Source of the DNA: an uncultured Prevotellaceae bacterium
Lineage (GTDB): Bacteria > Bacteroidota > Bacteroidia > Bacteroidales > Bacteroidaceae
Direction of reading: 5' to 3'
Assembly: GCA_902775605.1 (NCBI GenBank)
Contig: CACYNE010000009.1
Coordinates: 1 to 64,000, forward strand
DNA length: 64,000 bases
A model generated the notes under the pieces. That model saw only the letters and a program-made list of their open reading frames with translations, ran no database searches and was not told the DNA's origin. A program made the position numbers and the translations under genes. Within the stretch, counting starts at the first letter, position 1; each line of letters opens with the position of its first letter. Shown here piece after piece: positions 15,932 to 24,846 of the stretch.

Positions 15932-16552
15932 ATGAAAGTACTATTGATTAATGGAAGTCCTCGCGACAATGGCAACACGTTTACAGCGCTGAGCGAGGTG
16001 GCAAAGACTCTGAACAGCGAGGGTATTGATACGGAGATTATCAATATCGGCAAACAAGCTGTACAGGGTTGCATCGCTTGTGGTATGTGTGGAAGGAACG
16101 GGGCAAAATGTACCTTCCGCGACGATCTGTATTACAAGGTATGGAGAACCGTGAAGGACGGCATTGATGGACTGGTGGTAGGCTCACCCGTCTATTACGG
16201 AGGTCCCAATGGTTCGCTCTGCGCCCTACTCGATCGTGTGTTCTACACATTGAGCAGTGACCTGCGCTTTAAACCGGCAGCTAGTGTGGTGGTGTGCAGA
16301 AGAGGCGGCGCATCGGCAGCCTTCGACCGTCTGAACAAGTATTTCACAATGACAAATATGCCCTTGGTCAGCTCGCAATACTGGAATATGGCCTATGGTC
16401 AGACGCCTGGTCAGGCAGCACAGGACGAAGAAGGTATGCAGACAATGCGAACAATGGCCCGCAACATGGCCTGGATGATTCGCAAACTCAACGTCGGCGA
16501 AGACGGACATCCTGAACTGGAGCCCGTGGTCAGAACGAGTTTCATCAGGTAA
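15932..16552 (+). CDS. NADPH-dependent FMN reductase/flavodoxin-fold oxidoreductase
   Basis: This 206-residue protein has the flavodoxin-like fold of the NADPH-dependent FMN reductase family: K-V-L-L-I-N-G-S-P-R-D-N-G-N-T at the phosphate-binding loop, then a C-I-A-C-G-M-C cysteine group (about residues 47-53) and G-S-P-V-Y-Y-G-G for flavin ring contact. The three close cysteines are common in the iron-sulfur flavoprotein-like members, so a redox centre is possible. Cytoplasmic; physiological substrate unknown. It stands alone between carB and a small secreted gene. Confidence 0.85.
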   Translation: MKVLLINGSPRDNGNTFTALSEVAKTLNSEGIDTEIINIGKQAVQGCIACGMCGRNGAKCTFRDDLYYKVWRTVKDGIDGLVVGSPVYYGGPNGSLCALLDRVFYTLSSDLRFKPAASVVVCRRGGASAAFDRLNKYFTMTNMPLVSSQYWNMAYGQTPGQAAQDEEGMQTMRTMARNMAWMIRKLNVGEDGHPELEPVVRTSFIR

Positions 16553-16673
16553 TTCTTGCTGACAAAGGGCAGGCGATGACCGTCTTTTGTTGAAAAAATC
16601 TTAATCTTGATTTATTTTTTATATCTGTAAGTTTTTCTAAGAGAAGAAAACGGGCAGAAAGGTGGATTATGCC

Positions 16674-16681
16674 TAAATTTG
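16674..16681 (+). promoter_or_regulatory. -7 box for the small secreted gene
   Basis: TAAATTTG, 50 nt before the ATG at 16732. It argues against an upstream start at 16669. Confidence 0.55.
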
Positions 16682-16693
16682 CAGGCGATATTT

Positions 16694-16721
16694 CAAACCT
16701 CAAATTTCAAACCTCAAACCA
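16694..16721 (+). repeat. four heptamer units in the 5' leader
   Basis: Four 7-bp units of the form CAAACCT (with CAAATTT and CAAACCA variants) lie between promoter and start codon. The same heptamer occurs in coding frame in nspC at 30193-30227. Confidence 0.75.
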
Positions 16722-16731
16722 AACAAAAAGG

Positions 16732-17238
16732 ATGACAAGGCTATCCCTCATACTGCTCTTACTGCTTTGTGCCATCGGCATCAGGGCGCAACGTCGGCTA
16801 GTAGTGGTGGACGTAGAGACACTGGTGCCTGTAACCAACGCCAATGTGACAACTCAAGATGGTGTGTGGCAAACAGACTCAGCAGGCAGGATAACGGTGC
16901 CCAACACCAGTAAAACACTTGTGGTGAGCCACGTGAACTACGAGGAGCGCATAGTGGACCTGAGCGAACTAAGAGATACGGTATTCGTCATCTCGAAACT
17001 GCTTAATGTAAAAGAGGTAATTGTTTTTGGACAGGACAAGCAGGCACGCGATTATCGCGAACTGAACAAAAGAATGCAGTTGGAAAAGACAGAGTTGCAA
17101 CTGGCTGGTGCAAAGGCCAATATGGGTGGTGGACTCAACCTGATGGGACTGATTGGCTATCTGATACCCAACAAGAACAAACTGTCAAAGAAGGAACGGA
17201 AGAAGAAAAAACTGAAAGACATACTGGATAACTATTAA
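16732..17238 (+). CDS. secreted protein with carboxypeptidase-regulatory-like domain
   Basis: This 168-residue protein begins with a signal peptide (about 1-21, ending G-I-R-A-Q). Residues 22-100 form a CarboxypepD_reg-like beta sandwich: T-N-A-N-V-T-T-Q-D-G and T-D-S-A-G-R-I-T-V-P, the usual turn motifs. The C-terminal part has a glutamate/lysine helix, a glycine-rich patch and a very basic end (K-K-E-R-K-K-K-K-L-K). There is no TonB receptor domain. Likely periplasmic. Start at 16732 chosen because of the signal peptide and the promoter position. Function unknown. Confidence 0.75.
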   Translation: MTRLSLILLLLLCAIGIRAQRRLVVVDVETLVPVTNANVTTQDGVWQTDSAGRITVPNTSKTLVVSHVNYEERIVDLSELRDTVFVISKLLNVKEVIVFGQDKQARDYRELNKRMQLEKTELQLAGAKANMGGGLNLMGLIGYLIPNKNKLSKKERKKKKLKDILDNY

Positions 17239-17324
17239 AATTGAAAGGAATTGTCTCTACTACTTGAACATTGAGAAAAAATTCAAAAACTGTCTCTTTT
17301 TGTCGCTGTTTCGAATTAATTTCG

Positions 17325-17332
17325 TACCTTTG
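17325..17332 (+). promoter_or_regulatory. -7 box for the class A PBP
   Basis: TACCTTTG, 37 nt before the start codon at 17370. Confidence 0.6.
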
Positions 17333-17369
17333 CATGCAAAATAATTGAAATTCGACAAATAAAGACGAA

Positions 17370-19706
17370 ATGAGAAAATGGTTTATAGGATTCCTGTGGA
17401 CGCTGCTGGCCGTTATCGTACTGGGCACAGCTGGCTGTTTCTGGGCAATCTCTGAAGGAAAAATAGGCTATATGCCACCCATCGAGGACCTGCAAAACCC
17501 CATTAACCGATATGCCACGCAGGTGTATTCTGCCGACGGCGAACTGATGGGCACATGGAGCATCAGCAGGGAGAACCGCGTGCTGGTGGGCTATTCGGAA
17601 TTGTCACCATGGCTCGTCAAGGCGCTGGTGGCCACCGAGGACGCACGCTTCTATGAGCACTCGGGCATCGACTTCTATGCCCTGGGGCGTGCCATCATCA
17701 AGCGCGGCATCATGGGACAGAAGAATGCGGGCGGTGGATCGACCATCACTCAGCAGTTGGCCAAGCAGCTTTTCTCGGATGTGGCCCACTCCACCATGGA
17801 GCGTGCCCTGCAGAAGCCCATCGAATGGGTGATTGCGGTGAAGCTGGAGCGCAACTATACCAAGGACGAGATTATCTCGATGTATCTGAACTACTTCGAC
17901 TTCCTGCACAACGCGGTGGGCATCAAAACGGCTGCCAACACGTATTTCTCGAAGGAGCCCTCAGAACTGACTATCACCGAGGCTGCCACGCTGATTGGCC
18001 TCTGTAAGAACCCCTCGTATTTCAACCCCGTACGCTATGAGGAGCGTGCGCTGGATCGCCGCAACGTGGTGCTCGGCCAAATGCTGAAGGCTGACTACAT
18101 CACGCCGGAGCAGTATGACAGCTGCTGTCAGGTACCCATGAACCTGAAGTTCCATGTGGCCGACCATAACGATGGAATCGCCACGTATTTCCGTGGTTTC
18201 CTGAGTCGCTATATGATGGCCAAGAGACCCAACAGAAACGACTATCCGGAGTGGAACTATGTGAAATATGTCATCGACTCGTTGAACTGGGAGACCGACC
18301 CCCTATGTGGCTGGTGCAACAAGAATACCAAACGCGACGGTACACCCTACAATATATATACCGATGGTTTGAAGGTCTATACCACCATCGATTCCAGAAT
18401 GCAGCAGTATGCCGAGCAGGCCTGTTATGAGCATGTGGTGAAGGGCCTGCAGCCAGAGTTTAATAAGGCTAACAAATCGAAACCCAACGCTCCCTACTCG
18501 CGCAACCTGTCGAAGGAAGAAATCAAGAAGATTCTGCAGCGTAATGTGCGCCAATCAGAGCGCTATCGTGTGATGAAGAGTGAAGGCTACTCCGACGAGG
18601 AAATCAACAAGGCTTTCAACACCCGCATCCCGATGACCATTTTCACCTATCACGGTGAGGTGGACACCACAATGACCCCCATGGACTCGATACGCTACTA
18701 TAAGTCATTCCTGAGAACGGGCTTCTATAGCATGGAGCCTCAGACGGGTGCCGTGAAAGCCTATGTGGGAGGACTGGACTTCCAGCACTTTGCCTACGAC
18801 ATGGCCACAGAGGGTCGCCGTCAGGTGGGTTCTACCATCAAGCCTTTCCTCTACTCATTGGCGATGGAGAACGGCATGACACCTTGCGACGAGGTGCCCA
18901 ACGTTCAGGAGACTTATATCGTGGCAGGCAAGCCATGGACACCACGCAACGGTAGCCGCTCCCGCTATGGCGAGATGGTATCCCTGAAATGGGGTCTGCA
19001 ACAGTCCAACAACTGGATATCTGCCTACCTGATGATGCATCGCTTGACGCCCGAAGGTTTCGTGACGCTGCTTCACAACTATGGCATCCGCAATCCTGAG
19101 ATACATCCCTCCCCTGCCCTCTGTTTGGGTCCCTGCGAGATTACCGTGAGCGAGATGGTGAGTGCCTATACCGCCTTCGTAAACCACGGCATTCGCTCAG
19201 CACCAATGTACGTAACACGCATTGTGGACAATGAGGGTAACGTGCTCGAAGAGTTTAAACCCCGCATGAACGAGGTTATCAGCGGCGAGTCGGCGGACAA
19301 GATGCTCTATATGCTACGCGCCGTAGTAGATGGCGGAACGGGTGGACGCTTGCGCTTCCGCTACAATCTAAAAGCACCTATCGGCGGCAAGACGGGTACG
19401 ACAAACTCAAACAGCGATGGTTGGTTTATGGGCGTTACACCCAAACTGGTATCGGGCTGCTGGGTGGGCGGTGATGACCGCGACATCCACTTCGACTCGA
19501 TGCTCTATGGTCAGGGTGCCTCTATGGCTCTGCCCATCTTCGCACTCTATATGCAGAAAGTCTATGCCGACGGCAACTTGCCCTATTCTCAGGATGATCA
19601 GTTTGACCTGCCAGAAGATTTTGATCCATGCAGCAGGGAGGACGACATGGAACTGACCAATGGTGCAGAAGAGGACGAGCAGTTGGTCAATCAGATTTTT
19701 GAATAA
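17370..19706 (+). CDS. mrcA: class A penicillin-binding protein (PBP1A-type)
   Basis: This 778-residue bifunctional peptidoglycan synthase has an N-terminal membrane anchor (about 5-27), a GT51 glycosyltransferase domain with E-D-A-R-F-Y-E-H-S-G and G-G-G-S-T-I-T-Q-Q-L-A-K, and a transpeptidase domain with the S-x-x-K motif in G-S-T-I-K-P-F, an S-N-N motif in Q-Q-S-N-N-W, and K-T-G-T-T. All catalytic motifs are present. It polymerises and cross-links glycan strands at the outer face of the inner membrane. The tail is acidic (E-E-D-E-Q). ilvD starts 19 nt downstream, so the ilv operon may be partly read from this promoter. Confidence 0.93.
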   Translation: MRKWFIGFLWTLLAVIVLGTAGCFWAISEGKIGYMPPIEDLQNPINRYATQVYSADGELMGTWSISRENRVLVGYSELSPWLVKALVATEDARFYEHSGIDFYALGRAIIKRGIMGQKNAGGGSTITQQLAKQLFSDVAHSTMERALQKPIEWVIAVKLERNYTKDEIISMYLNYFDFLHNAVGIKTAANTYFSKEPSELTITEAATLIGLCKNPSYFNPVRYEERALDRRNVVLGQMLKADYITPEQYDSCCQVPMNLKFHVADHNDGIATYFRGFLSRYMMAKRPNRNDYPEWNYVKYVIDSLNWETDPLCGWCNKNTKRDGTPYNIYTDGLKVYTTIDSRMQQYAEQACYEHVVKGLQPEFNKANKSKPNAPYSRNLSKEEIKKILQRNVRQSERYRVMKSEGYSDEEINKAFNTRIPMTIFTYHGEVDTTMTPMDSIRYYKSFLRTGFYSMEPQTGAVKAYVGGLDFQHFAYDMATEGRRQVGSTIKPFLYSLAMENGMTPCDEVPNVQETYIVAGKPWTPRNGSRSRYGEMVSLKWGLQQSNNWISAYLMMHRLTPEGFVTLLHNYGIRNPEIHPSPALCLGPCEITVSEMVSAYTAFVNHGIRSAPMYVTRIVDNEGNVLEEFKPRMNEVISGESADKMLYMLRAVVDGGTGGRLRFRYNLKAPIGGKTGTTNSNSDGWFMGVTPKLVSGCWVGGDDRDIHFDSMLYGQGASMALPIFALYMQKVYADGNLPYSQDDQFDLPEDFDPCSREDDMELTNGAEEDEQLVNQIFE

Positions 19707-19724
19707 TCATTTTGAAAGAGAGAT

Positions 19725-21527
19725 ATGAAGCATCAGTTAAGAAGTGCTGTATGCACAGAAGGACGTAGGATGGCTGGAGCCCGCGCGCTGTGGGTGGCCA
19801 CAGGTATGAAACACGAGCAGTTTGGCAAACCAATTATTGCCATCGTCAACTCGTTTACCCAGTTTGTGCCTGGTCATACGCATCTGCACGAAATTGGCCA
19901 GATTGTCCGCGAGGAAATCGAGAAGATGGGTTGCTATGCAGCTGAGTTCAATACCATCGCCATTGACGACGGTATCGCTATGGGACACGACGGCATGCTG
20001 TATTCGCTGCCTTCACGCGACATTATCGCCGATAGTGTGGAGTATATGGTCAACGCCCACAAGGCTGATGCGATGATCTGCATCTCAAACTGCGATAAGG
20101 TGACTCCTGGCATGCTGATGGCTTCTATGCGCCTGAACATCCCTACGGTGTTCTGTAGCGGAGGCCCGATGGAGGCCGGCAAGTGGCGCGGCGAGAATGC
20201 CGACCTGATTACTGCAATGATTAAGGGTGCTGACCCCAGCGTCTCTGACGAGGAGATGAAAGAGATTGAGAGTTGCGCCTGTCCTGGCTGCGGCTCATGC
20301 TCAGGCATGTTCACCGCCAATTCGATGAACTCACTGACTGAGGCCATTGGATTGTCGCTCCCCGGAAACGGTACTATTCTGGCTACGCACACCAATCGTA
20401 TCGAGTTGTTCAAGGCAGCTGCGCGTCAGGTAGTGAAGAACGCTTTCGCTTACTATGAAGATGGCGATGAGAGCGTATTGCCACGCAATATTGCTACCCG
20501 TAAGGCCTTTATGAATGCAATGGCACTGGATATCGCAATGGGTGGAAGTACCAACACCGTGCTTCATCTGCTGGCTGTAGCCCAAGAGGCTGGTGCCGAC
20601 TTTACTATGAAGGATATCGACAAGCTCTCGCGTCGTGTGCCATGCCTCTGCAAACTGGCTCCTAACACGCAGAAATACAGCGTTCAGGAGTGTGGACGTG
20701 CTGGTGGCATCCTCGGCATTCTCAATGAACTGAACAAAGGTGGTCTTGTCGATGGTTCTGCTCCCCGTGTGGACGGTATGACGCTGGCCGAGGCGATGAC
20801 AGCCTATGATATTACTAGTCAGACTAGTTCAACTAATTTAACTAGCATCTATTATTCTGCTCCCGGCAACCGCTTCTCCACAAAGATGGGCTCACAATCA
20901 GAACAATGGCCTTCGCTCGACACCGATCGTGCCAACGGCTGTATCCGAGACTTGGAGCATGCCTACACGAAGGACGGCGGACTCGCAGTTCTCTTCGGCA
21001 ATATCGCTCAGGATGGCTGCGTGGTGAAAACAGCCGGTGTAGATGAGGCCTTGTGGCACTTTGAAGGTCCTGCCGTGGTGTTCGACTCTCAGGAGGACGC
21101 CTGCGAGGGCATCCTAGGTGGCAAGGTGAAGAGTGGTGACTGCGTGGTAATTACCCATGAAGGTCCAAAGGGCGGTCCTGGCATGCAGGAAATGCTCTAC
21201 CCCACCTCTTATATTAAGAGTATGCATCTTGGCAAGGAGTGCGCTCTGATTACCGATGGTCGTTTCTCGGGTGGCACCAGCGGCCTGAGCATAGGACATA
21301 TCTCGCCAGAGGCTGCCAACGGCGGTAATATCGGCAAGATTAAGGATGGCGATATCATCGTGATCGATATCCCCAGCAGAAGCATCAGTGTGAAACTCTC
21401 TGACGAAGAACTTGCTGCCCGTCCACAGCAGCCCCTGAAGCGCAACCGCGTGGTATCAAAAGCACTGAGAGCCTATGCACAGAGCGTTAGTTCTGCCGAC
21501 AAGGGAGGCGTGAGAATTATTGATTAG
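19725..21527 (+). CDS. ilvD: dihydroxy-acid dehydratase
   Basis: This 600-residue enzyme dehydrates 2,3-dihydroxy-acids to the 2-keto acids of valine, leucine and isoleucine. The Fe-S ligands are in [11 protein letters not shown] and [12 protein letters not shown]; the C-terminal [18 protein letters not shown] motif is also clear. Length is somewhat over the E. coli size. Codons 364-375 consist of four 9-bp units beginning ACTA, encoding T-S-Q, T-S-S, T-N-L and T-S-I, an unusual repeat in a conserved enzyme. First gene of the ilv operon. Confidence 0.95.
   Translation: MKHQLRSAVCTEGRRMAGARALWVATGMKHEQFGKPIIAIVNSFTQFVPGHTHLHEIGQIVREEIEKMGCYAAEFNTIAIDDGIAMGHDGMLYSLPSRDIIADSVEYMVNAHKADAMICISNCDKVTPGMLMASMRLNIPTVFCSGGPMEAGKWRGENADLITAMIKGADPSVSDEEMKEIESCACPGCGSCSGMFTANSMNSLTEAIGLSLPGNGTILATHTNRIELFKAAARQVVKNAFAYYEDGDESVLPRNIATRKAFMNAMALDIAMGGSTNTVLHLLAVAQEAGADFTMKDIDKLSRRVPCLCKLAPNTQKYSVQECGRAGGILGILNELNKGGLVDGSAPRVDGMTLAEAMTAYDITSQTSSTNLTSIYYSAPGNRFSTKMGSQSEQWPSLDTDRANGCIRDLEHAYTKDGGLAVLFGNIAQDGCVVKTAGVDEALWHFEGPAVVFDSQEDACEGILGGKVKSGDCVVITHEGPKGGPGMQEMLYPTSYIKSMHLGKECALITDGRFSGGTSGLSIGHISPEAANGGNIGKIKDGDIIVIDIPSRSISVKLSDEELAARPQQPLKRNRVVSKALRAYAQSVSSADKGGVRIID
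20814..20849 (+). repeat. four in-frame 9-bp units inside ilvD
   Basis: Four consecutive 9-bp units of the form ACTAGTnnn (one reads ACTAATTTA) in phase with the reading frame. The pattern matches the in-frame array in uvrA. Confidence 0.75.
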
Positions 21528-21536
21528 AAGAAAAAA

Positions 21537-21572
21537 GACTAGATAGCCTATCAAATCTAGAATATCTAGATA
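21537..21572 (+). repeat. 9-bp-period CTAG units between ilvD and ilvB
   Basis: Four 9-bp units, three of them containing CTAG at the same phase, fill most of the 58-nt spacer between ilvD and ilvB. Confidence 0.6.
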
Positions 21573-21585
21573 AAAGAAAAGGAAT

Positions 21586-23295
21586 ATGCTGAAAGACAAG
21601 ATAACAGGATCGAAGGCGCTGATGCGAGCGTTGAAGGCCGAAGGTGTGAAAACCATCTTTGGTTACCCCGGTGGCTCAATCATGCCCGTTTACGATGCGC
21701 TTTTTGACTACACACGAGGAGAGAAGAAGTGTTTCGACCACATTCTGGTGCGTCACGAACAGGGTGCTACTCATGCTGCCGAGGGCTATGCACGCGTCTC
21801 TGGCGAGGTGGGTGTTGCCTTGGTGACAAGTGGTCCTGGTGTTACAAACACTCTGACGGGCATTGCCGACGCCATGCTCGACTCCACCCCTATCGTCGTC
21901 ATTGCCGGCCAGGTACCTATCTCAGCCCTGGGTACGGATGCCTTTCAGGAGGTGGACCTCGTGGGCTTGGCGCAACCTATCTCGAAATGGTCGTATCAGA
22001 TTCGCCATGCTGAGGATGTGGCGTGGGCAGTGAGCAGGGCTTTCTATATTGCCCGCACGGGTCGTCCCGGCCCCGTAGTGCTCGACTTTCCCAAGAACGC
22101 ACAGGTAGAACAGATTGACTGGGAACCAAAGAAGGTGGACTTCGTGCGTTCATACGTGCCCTACCCCAAACTCGACAACGAAGCCGTACGTCAGGCTGCA
22201 GAGCTGATTAACAATGCCAAACGTCCTTTGGCCTTGGTAGGTCAGGGTGTGGAACTGGGCAATGCGCAGGAGGAGTTAAAGGCGTTCCTCGAAAAGGCTG
22301 ACATCCCCGCAGGCCGCACCATGCTGGGTCTCTCGGCCCTACCCTCTAACCATCCGCTGAACGTGGGCATGCTAGGTATGCATGGCAACTATGCCGTCAA
22401 CCTGAAGGAACAAGAGTGTGACGTGCTCATCGCCATCGGTATGCGTTTCTCTGATCGCGTAACGGGCAACCTGAAGACTTATGCAAAGCAGGCGAAGGTG
22501 ATTCATTTGGACATCGATCGCAGCGAGATAGACAAGAATGTAAAGACCGATGTGGCTGTGGTGGCCGACTGTAAGGAGTCACTTCCCGCCATCACATCAC
22601 TCATCAACAACAATACCCACAAGGAATGGCGCGACTCGTTCAAGGAACTTGACGAAAAAGAGCGTGAAAAAGTTATCGAGCCTGCCATCCATCCCAAGGA
22701 AGGCCCGCTACGCATGGGCGAGGTGGTGAATGCTGTGGCAGAACAGGCGCCAGACAATGCCGTACTTGTGACTGACGTTGGTCAGAACCAACTCTTCTCG
22801 ACCCGTTATTTCAAGTACCACCACCAGCGTAGTATCTGCACCAGTGGCGGTCTGGGCACGATGGGTTACGGTATGCCTGCCGCCATCGGTGCCACCTTTG
22901 GAGCCCCCGAGCGTACGGTATGCTGCTTTATGGGCGACGGTGGTTTCCAGATGAACATCCAGGAACTGGGTACCATCATGGAACAGAAGGCACCTGTGAA
23001 GCTCATCCTGATGAACAATAACTACTTGGGCAATGTGCGCCAATGGCAGGATATGTTCTGGATGCGCCGCAAGTCATTCACCAAGATGATGAACCCCTGC
23101 TATGAGCTGATTGCACAGGGCTATGGCATCCCCTATCTGGCTGTGGTTGACCGCAAGGACCTGGCAGCAGCAGTAGAAAAGATGCTCAGCACAGACGGAC
23201 CGTTCATCCTTGAGTGTGCCATCCTCGAAGAAGACAACGTACTGCCGATGACACCACCGGGCATGAATGTGAATGAAATGATGCTGGAGATTTGA
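21586..23295 (+). CDS. ilvB: acetolactate synthase large subunit
   Basis: This 569-residue ThDP enzyme condenses pyruvate with pyruvate or 2-ketobutyrate at the first common step of branched-chain amino acid synthesis. The catalytic glutamate lies in R-H-E-Q-G-A-T-H-A-A-E-G-Y-A-R, the G-P-G-V-T-N motif follows, and the C-terminal ThDP site shows G-D-G-G-F-Q-M-N then N-N-N-Y-L-G. Length is normal. It is followed at 33 nt by the regulatory subunit gene. Confidence 0.95.
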   Translation: MLKDKITGSKALMRALKAEGVKTIFGYPGGSIMPVYDALFDYTRGEKKCFDHILVRHEQGATHAAEGYARVSGEVGVALVTSGPGVTNTLTGIADAMLDSTPIVVIAGQVPISALGTDAFQEVDLVGLAQPISKWSYQIRHAEDVAWAVSRAFYIARTGRPGPVVLDFPKNAQVEQIDWEPKKVDFVRSYVPYPKLDNEAVRQAAELINNAKRPLALVGQGVELGNAQEELKAFLEKADIPAGRTMLGLSALPSNHPLNVGMLGMHGNYAVNLKEQECDVLIAIGMRFSDRVTGNLKTYAKQAKVIHLDIDRSEIDKNVKTDVAVVADCKESLPAITSLINNNTHKEWRDSFKELDEKEREKVIEPAIHPKEGPLRMGEVVNAVAEQAPDNAVLVTDVGQNQLFSTRYFKYHHQRSICTSGGLGTMGYGMPAAIGATFGAPERTVCCFMGDGGFQMNIQELGTIMEQKAPVKLILMNNNYLGNVRQWQDMFWMRRKSFTKMMNPCYELIAQGYGIPYLAVVDRKDLAAAVEKMLSTDGPFILECAILEEDNVLPMTPPGMNVNEMMLEI

Positions 23296-23328
23296 TAAGG
23301 GTAAAAACAGAAAAAGCAAAAAGGCAAC

Positions 23329-23871
23329 ATGGAAGAAAAGAAACTATATACCCTGCTGGTTTATTCTGAGAACGTAGCAGGTATCCTGAATCAGATTACC
23401 GCCGTGTTTACACGTCGTCAGGTAAACATCGAAAGCCTGAACGTATCAGCATCCAGTATTCCTGGCGTACACAAATACACCATCACCGCCTGGAGTGACG
23501 AAGACCAGATTATCAAGATAACCCGTCAGATTGAGAAGAAAATCGATGTGGTGAAGGCAAACTACTTCACGGACGAGCAACTGTTTATCCGCGAGGCAGG
23601 CCTCTATAAGTTGTCAACAGATAAAGTACTGGCCAATCCCGAGATTTCACGTACCGTACGTCGCTATGATGCCACTATCACTGAGGTGAACCCCACCTAT
23701 ACCATTGTGATGAAGAGTGGACAGACGGACGATATCATCGAGTTGTTCCGAGCCCTCGATGCCTTCGACTGCGTGCTACAGTACACCCGTTCGGGCCGTA
23801 TCGCCGTAACACGAGGCATGCAGGAACAGGTGAGTGCATTCCTGGAAGAAAGAGAAGAGATTCATGGATAA
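23329..23871 (+). CDS. ilvN: acetolactate synthase regulatory subunit
   Basis: This 180-residue protein has an N-terminal ACT domain (V-Y-S-E-N-V-A-G-I-L-N-Q-I-T-A-V-F, then R-R-Q-V-N-I-E-S-L-N) that binds valine for feedback inhibition, and the C-terminal ALS small-subunit domain. It partners the IlvB protein encoded just upstream. Its stop codon overlaps the start of the thioesterase gene by 8 nt, which suggests translational coupling. Confidence 0.93.
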   Translation: MEEKKLYTLLVYSENVAGILNQITAVFTRRQVNIESLNVSASSIPGVHKYTITAWSDEDQIIKITRQIEKKIDVVKANYFTDEQLFIREAGLYKLSTDKVLANPEISRTVRRYDATITEVNPTYTIVMKSGQTDDIIELFRALDAFDCVLQYTRSGRIAVTRGMQEQVSAFLEEREEIHG

Positions 23872-24649
23872 ACTCCCCAAAGAAGGTTCATGGATAAATA
23901 AGAATTTCATGGAAAAAGTAGGAAAATATCAATTCTTGGCAGAGCCCTTCCATTGCGACTTTAGCGGGCGTCTGTTTATGGGCCATCTTGGCAATCACAT
24001 GCTTAACGCCGCCGATTTCCACAGCACGGATCGCGGCTTTGGCATGAAGTATCTCATGACTATCAAGCGCTCGTGGGTTCTCTCACGCCTGGCGATAGAG
24101 ATGAACGAGATGCCCGAGCAATATACGAAATTTAATGTGGAAACATGGGTTGAGAACGCGATGCGTTTCTTCACCCAGCGCAACTTCGCCGTCTCTGATG
24201 ACAGCGGCAAGGTGTATGGTTACGGACGCAGTGTCTGGGCAATGATTGATACCGACACACGTCAGCCTTGTGACATCCTTGCCATTAAGGATGGTGCCAT
24301 CAATGAATGGATTGAAAGCGAAAAGTCCTGCCCCATCGACAAGGGCGGCCGCGTAAAGATGTCCGATCATGCAGAATTCGTGCATGCTATCGACACCTAT
24401 TATAATGATGTGGACATCAATGGACATATCAACTCGGTGAAATATATCGAGCATGTGCTCGACCTCTGGTCACTCGACTGGTACAAGACCCATCGCATTC
24501 AGCGCTTTGAGATTGCTTATGTGGCAGAATCGCATGCTGGCGACAAGCTCTCTTTCTATCGTGAAGAGACGGGAGAAAACGAGTTTTGTGTCCGTATCGT
24601 TCGCACTGACGGTACCGAATGCTGCAGAAGTAAGGTGAAATTTTTATAA
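23864..24649 (+). CDS. acyl-ACP thioesterase (FatA/FatB-like)
   Basis: This 261-residue protein has the double hotdog fold of acyl-ACP thioesterases: an N-terminal half with R-S-W-V-L-S-R-L-A-I-E and W-V-E-N-A-M-R-F-F-T-Q-R, and a second half with Y-N-D-V-D-I-N-G-H-I-N-S-V-K-Y, which carries the conserved N-x-H-x-N active-site pattern. It should release fatty acids from acyl carrier protein in the cytoplasm. The open frame goes back to 23834, but the ATG at 23864 overlaps the ilvN stop and is preferred. Its place between ilvN and ilvC suggests a link between branched-chain precursors and branched fatty acids; this is inference. Confidence 0.85.
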   Translation: MDKLPKEGSWINKNFMEKVGKYQFLAEPFHCDFSGRLFMGHLGNHMLNAADFHSTDRGFGMKYLMTIKRSWVLSRLAIEMNEMPEQYTKFNVETWVENAMRFFTQRNFAVSDDSGKVYGYGRSVWAMIDTDTRQPCDILAIKDGAINEWIESEKSCPIDKGGRVKMSDHAEFVHAIDTYYNDVDINGHINSVKYIEHVLDLWSLDWYKTHRIQRFEIAYVAESHAGDKLSFYREETGENEFCVRIVRTDGTECCRSKVKFL

Positions 24650-24662
24650 ATCTGAAAGAAAA

Positions 24663-24694
24663 TTTGGCTGTTTCGTAACAAATTGCTATCTTTG
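24663..24694 (+). promoter_or_regulatory. -33/-7 promoter for ilvC
   Basis: TTTG at 24663-24666, 20-nt spacer, TATCTTTG at 24687-24694. It gives ilvC its own transcript with a leader of about 150 nt. Confidence 0.7.
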
Positions 24695-24699
24695 CAGGC

Positions 24700-24846
24700 A
24701 ATTTAGAATTACATCCTGTGTCTTCCCCTCGTGCAGGGAGAGAATGGACCAAAAAGAAGACGGTGGTGAACACCAAGCGTCCGGTTCTCGTGTAGGACTG
24801 GCATAGTTCATAGGGACAAGTTGAACATTTTAAAACATTTGTTATT
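24700..24846 (+). promoter_or_regulatory. long ilvC leader, candidate attenuator
   Basis: This leader can form several hairpins: TGGTG/CACCA around 24772, CCGGTT/GACTGG at 24781-24801, and GTTCA/TGAAC at 24807-24827. A GTG-started reading frame of 25 codons at 24718-24795 ends P-V-L-V before a stop and contains V-V earlier, as a leader peptide for an ilv gene might. An ATG frame at 24744-24806 (20 codons) overlaps it. No known riboswitch was recognised. Function inferred only from position and length. Confidence 0.4.
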
